This document shows positions 61,037 through 64,000 of a stretch of DNA of 64,000 nucleotides, piece after piece. The translations under genes were made by a program, and so were the position numbers. Below the pieces are notes generated by a model. It did no database searches and was not told where the DNA came from. It saw only the letters and a program-made list of their open reading frames with translations. The stretch covers positions 17,604,575 to 17,668,574 of the forward strand of contig OZ038533.1 in the NCBI GenBank assembly GCA_964036665.1. Direction: 5' to 3'. The stretch comes from Gordius sp. MW1 (lineage: Eukaryota; Nematomorpha; Gordioida; Gordea; Gordiidae). The stretch's first letter is position 1. Each line of letters begins with the position of its first letter.

Positions 61037-64000
61037 ATGAGCGACAGTGAAGAAGAGACAGATGATGTTTTTAAAAGAGTTATTATTTAATATAAATATA
61101 AAAATTAGTCAAATTTTTAATAGGTGCTTGGTGATCTTGATGAAACATCGGGTGGCACATTTTATGAGGAAAATTCAATTGTCACTTTACCACTTATTTG
61201 TGTCCCTGGTGTAATATTGTTTCCCGAACAAATCCTTCCTTTAAGACTTAAGATGCCAAATATAATAAATCAAATTAAAGCTTGTATTGATGCCGAAAGA
61301 GTATTTGCTTTTGTGCCTATTAAGTAATTAAGGGTTTTCATCTTAACCTTTGAAGTGGCATTTTTTAGTTTAGGCTAGATAAAGTTGTACATTTTTTACC
61401 TATATCTATAAATATGATATATATATTATAACCTAAAATTTTAAAGGTTTTATATTTATTTTTTACTATATGTAGACAAGATTACCCTGCAAATCTAGCA
61501 GGGCAATCTGGTATTAGAAATATTTTGGCAAACATTGGCACTACTGCACAGATTATTGGTTATAGTGAGGAAAAGCATGATGCAAGTGTAAATACTGAAA
61601 TGCGTTATCCAATGAGAACCAACTACCTTGGTATAAAATCCAAAGGCCATCAAAGATTTAAATTAATTAAGTCTTGGGTTAATATTGATAAGTAAGACAT
61701 TCACTTTTATGTATGTATGCAAAATACCAATTGAACAATATTGTTATATTTTGAATTTTATATAGCACATTATCAGCCCAAGTAAAAATTTTGCCTGAAA
61801 TATGTGATATCGATCCACTTTCTTATATAAGACCTAAATCATGGGATCATTTAGCTTTCAAAAATCATAATTCGCTTCCCAAGTGTATACCCATTTCTCA
61901 ATTAATTGAAGACTTAAGTAATGATAGACCTGGTACTAGTTCTGGCTTTTTTGTTAAAGAAGATCATATAAATATTCCAGAAAAATCATCATCCCCTTAT
62001 GAAACTCCCCCTGAAACAAACGGGTTAGATAGAAATGCGATGACATTGTCAGAAATATTAGGTGATCAGGTCAATTCTATTCCCGAAGTTTTGTCTACAC
62101 CTAATTTCAGTGATACTCTATTCTCTCAAACCTATGCATCTCCTCTATTTGTTCAATCTTCAGCCCCTTCCCTGCCTTTAGATAATGCTGAAACCACATA
62201 CACAACTAATGGTAATTTATATTTTGTTTTGCCAATATTTTTGTCATTATGCCAAACATTTAGAATTTTTATATCTAGCACATATCACACTTCTTTTATG
62301 ATATGAAAATTAACACCTTTTGCAACTAGTTTTTGCATGAAACAATTAACGTTTTTTGATTAATTTATGAAGATTATTTGTAAGGCTTTCAATTTGTATG
62401 ATTTATTATAACATAAAGCATATTAAACCTCATTTTCATTTTATCTCCTCATAAAAAATGGCTTTAAAACTGTTGTGAAGATGTTATATCCGTAAAATGT
62501 TTCTAAAATAGCTATATAACTTAATTCAACTTTAAAAGTGATATATTTTACTTAGATATGGAAAGCAACGATGAAGAAACCATGGGTAATGATGCAGCCA
62601 TAAACATGGAACTAAATGATCTGATGACTGATGAGCTAATAAATGCGGATTTAGATAGACGAAGACGTAGAATATATCGTAGACTATTATCCTTTGTAGT
62701 TTCTCGTAGAGTCAATGAAGCTAGGCTAAATGCTGGCCCCAGGTTGGACAGAAATTTACTCAGGCCATCAGTTCTACTTCAAAATGTAAGGTAGTAAATA
62801 GGGGCGAATGAATAAAGTAAAATGATAAGGGCCTATTGGAATGATTTTTTACAACATTTTTTGCTATGTATAAGTGCTTTTTATAATTTGGTTCGCTTTT
62901 GTTCATTGGTTTTTTGGAAAAATTATAAAGAAGGCACGGTATGTTGTATACCACCAAACTGTTTAGTCTACCTCTATTTCTAGTTTAGATTAAATGGGGT
63001 ATTAATTTTTATACATAAATTCACTTATTTAACAAAATCGCCTACATTTAAAATATTTACCAAGTTGACCTGTAAAATTCTAAAATATTGTTGGGTCAGG
63101 TTTGGTTTCTAAGTTTATGTGTATGGCCTAGAGATTAGCGTCATTCAAATACTTAAAAAAATGAAAATGAGAGCTTAATTATATGCCTCTCATTGTTGGC
63201 TAAAAGAATTTGCAGGGTATTCGAATAAATATATCTAACCAATTCGATCCTAACATCTCATTTTGCAAGATGCTATCAAACAAGGATGGATTATTTTGAA
63301 CATTATATTTTTCTCAATATACCAGATTAAATTGAATTTTAGGATTTTGAAATAACGTCTCGACACGAACTTCAAACATGGCGACGCAAGATAAGACGAA
63401 AATTGGAAAAATTGCATTCCGCTTTACGGGATAACCGAAAGTATGATTTAAGCACTTACGGTGAAGGGGAAGGCGAGTTGTCCGAACCCGAAAGTTTTCA
63501 CGAAAATCGCGCTAGTCTCGTGAGGTCCCAGGTTCGATACCCACTCTCTCCCCTCTTCACAATTCTTTGTTTTATTTGAATTAAAATTAAATATTTGACT
63601 TTGCAACTTTTACGTCTTTTTTCGGGCTTTTTTAGTAATGTGTTACGGGAAAAATATTTTTATTTACGAATAAAAATTAAATAATGATTGCTGCTTAAAA
63701 ATCCGTTTGTTCAAATTGATGGTTTATTATGGCAAACTATTTTGACTTATTTATATTTGCCTAAAAATGAATATAATATTTAAAATTTAATCGCGATAAC
63801 ACTTCAAGTTTCCATATCAGCATTTTCTTATTGCAAATGTGTTTAGAAAATAGCTTTAAATTTTTATGTTGTGTGATCTTTTGTATATTACATGCGGTTT
63901 TATTGCGTAAAGATTAAACCAAACGATTTTATAAAAATAATTGTGTAAATGATGTTTGTTTTTAAATATTAGGTAATAAGTTTAAACCCGGTCAAGCAAT
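61037..64000 (+). CDS. CRBN: Cereblon-like protein, 5' part (runs off the window)
   Basis: Cereblon is the substrate receptor of the DDB1-CUL4 ubiquitin ligase. Exons: 61037-61078, 61124-61323, 61476-61691, 61766-62211, 62556-62785, 63343-63531 and probably 63973 onward. All use GT-AG and keep phase, giving about 440 residues before the edge. Residues about 36-170 are the LON-N domain: LPLICVPGVILFPEQILPL, AERVFAFVPIK, then YLGIKSKGHQRFKLI and VKILPEICDIDPL, which follow the order of cereblon strands. Residues 1-14 (MSDSEEETDDVFKR) are acidic. After the LON part, a roughly 270-residue charged, Ser/Pro- and Arg-rich region (DRRRRRIYRRLLSFVVSRR; TWRRKIRRKLEKLHS) is longer than in human cereblon. 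The CULT zinc domain is not in view. Exons 5-6 are joined by phase only and might belong to another product. Confidence 0.8.
63508..63560 (+). repeat. tRNA-like (SINE) piece at the end of cereblon exon 6
   Basis: GCGCTAGTCTCGTGAGG followed by GGTTCGATACCC reads like the 3' half of a tRNA, with a good B box at 63531-63541. No A box or full cloverleaf is present. The putative donor CAG-GTTCGA falls on the B box. Confidence 0.4.
63561..63972. other. Presumed intron of the cereblon-like gene
   Basis: AT-rich with no coding signal. It ends with an acceptor-like AAATATTAG before a phase-0 segment VISLNPVKQ at the window edge. Confidence 0.45.

Overview
The window looks like AT-rich, transposon-loaded nuclear DNA of an invertebrate animal, most likely an arthropod. 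This rests on two spliced, animal-type genes with very small GT-AG introns (many of 34-50 bases) and on the repeat classes present (hAT elements and MITEs, Helitrons, an RTE-like LINE, foldback-like inverted repeats). The species cannot be fixed from the sequence. There are no bacterial operons, CRISPR arrays or intact tRNA/rRNA genes.

Genes. (1) MED25, a Mediator subunit, lies on + at 24623-33352. I could join 19 exons with consistent phases into about 965 codons: an N-terminal vWA domain, a glutamine-rich linker, the ACID/PTOV activator-binding domain, a second Q-rich region, an LRQLL motif and a conserved acidic/hydrophobic C-terminus. (2) A cereblon-like gene (CRBN, DDB1-CUL4 substrate receptor) starts at 61037 and runs off the right edge. 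Six exons and the start of a seventh are visible; they carry the LON-N domain and a long charged insertion, and the CULT domain is presumably beyond the window. (3) A single-exon ORF at 55121-55504 encodes a small secreted protein of unknown function. (4) A short possible terminal exon at 60714-60933 is unrecognised.

Repeats dominate the rest. Position 1-1640 holds satellite and AT-rich tandem repeats. An approximately 11.3 kb unit occurs twice in direct orientation, at about 4588-15930 (copy A) and about 42377-53838 (copy B). Each copy contains a giant inverted repeat with arms of 2-4 kb that themselves contain about 153-base tandem repeats, an architecture like Foldback or Galileo elements. 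Downstream in each copy is a broken RTE-like LINE and a tRNA-like SINE segment. The copies differ by datable events. Copy A carries a hAT element with a perfect 8-base target duplication whose empty site is preserved in copy B, and it has lost the middle of its LINE. Copy B has a Helitron end and a tandem duplication of about 760 bases.

Between these copies, 16.3-24.6 kb contains a cDNA-like retro-insertion with a 26-base target duplication, a satellite-rich block, a hAT transposase remnant and a complete 753-base non-autonomous Helitron. MED25 introns in the 3' half are swollen by MITEs. 33.6-41.4 kb contains LINE and MITE fragments, arm fragments and a 133-base satellite. 53.9-60.6 kb contains a MITE, the secreted-protein gene and more LINE pieces. 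The two recognised genes do not form a pathway: one acts in transcription by RNA polymerase II, the other in ubiquitin ligase substrate selection.
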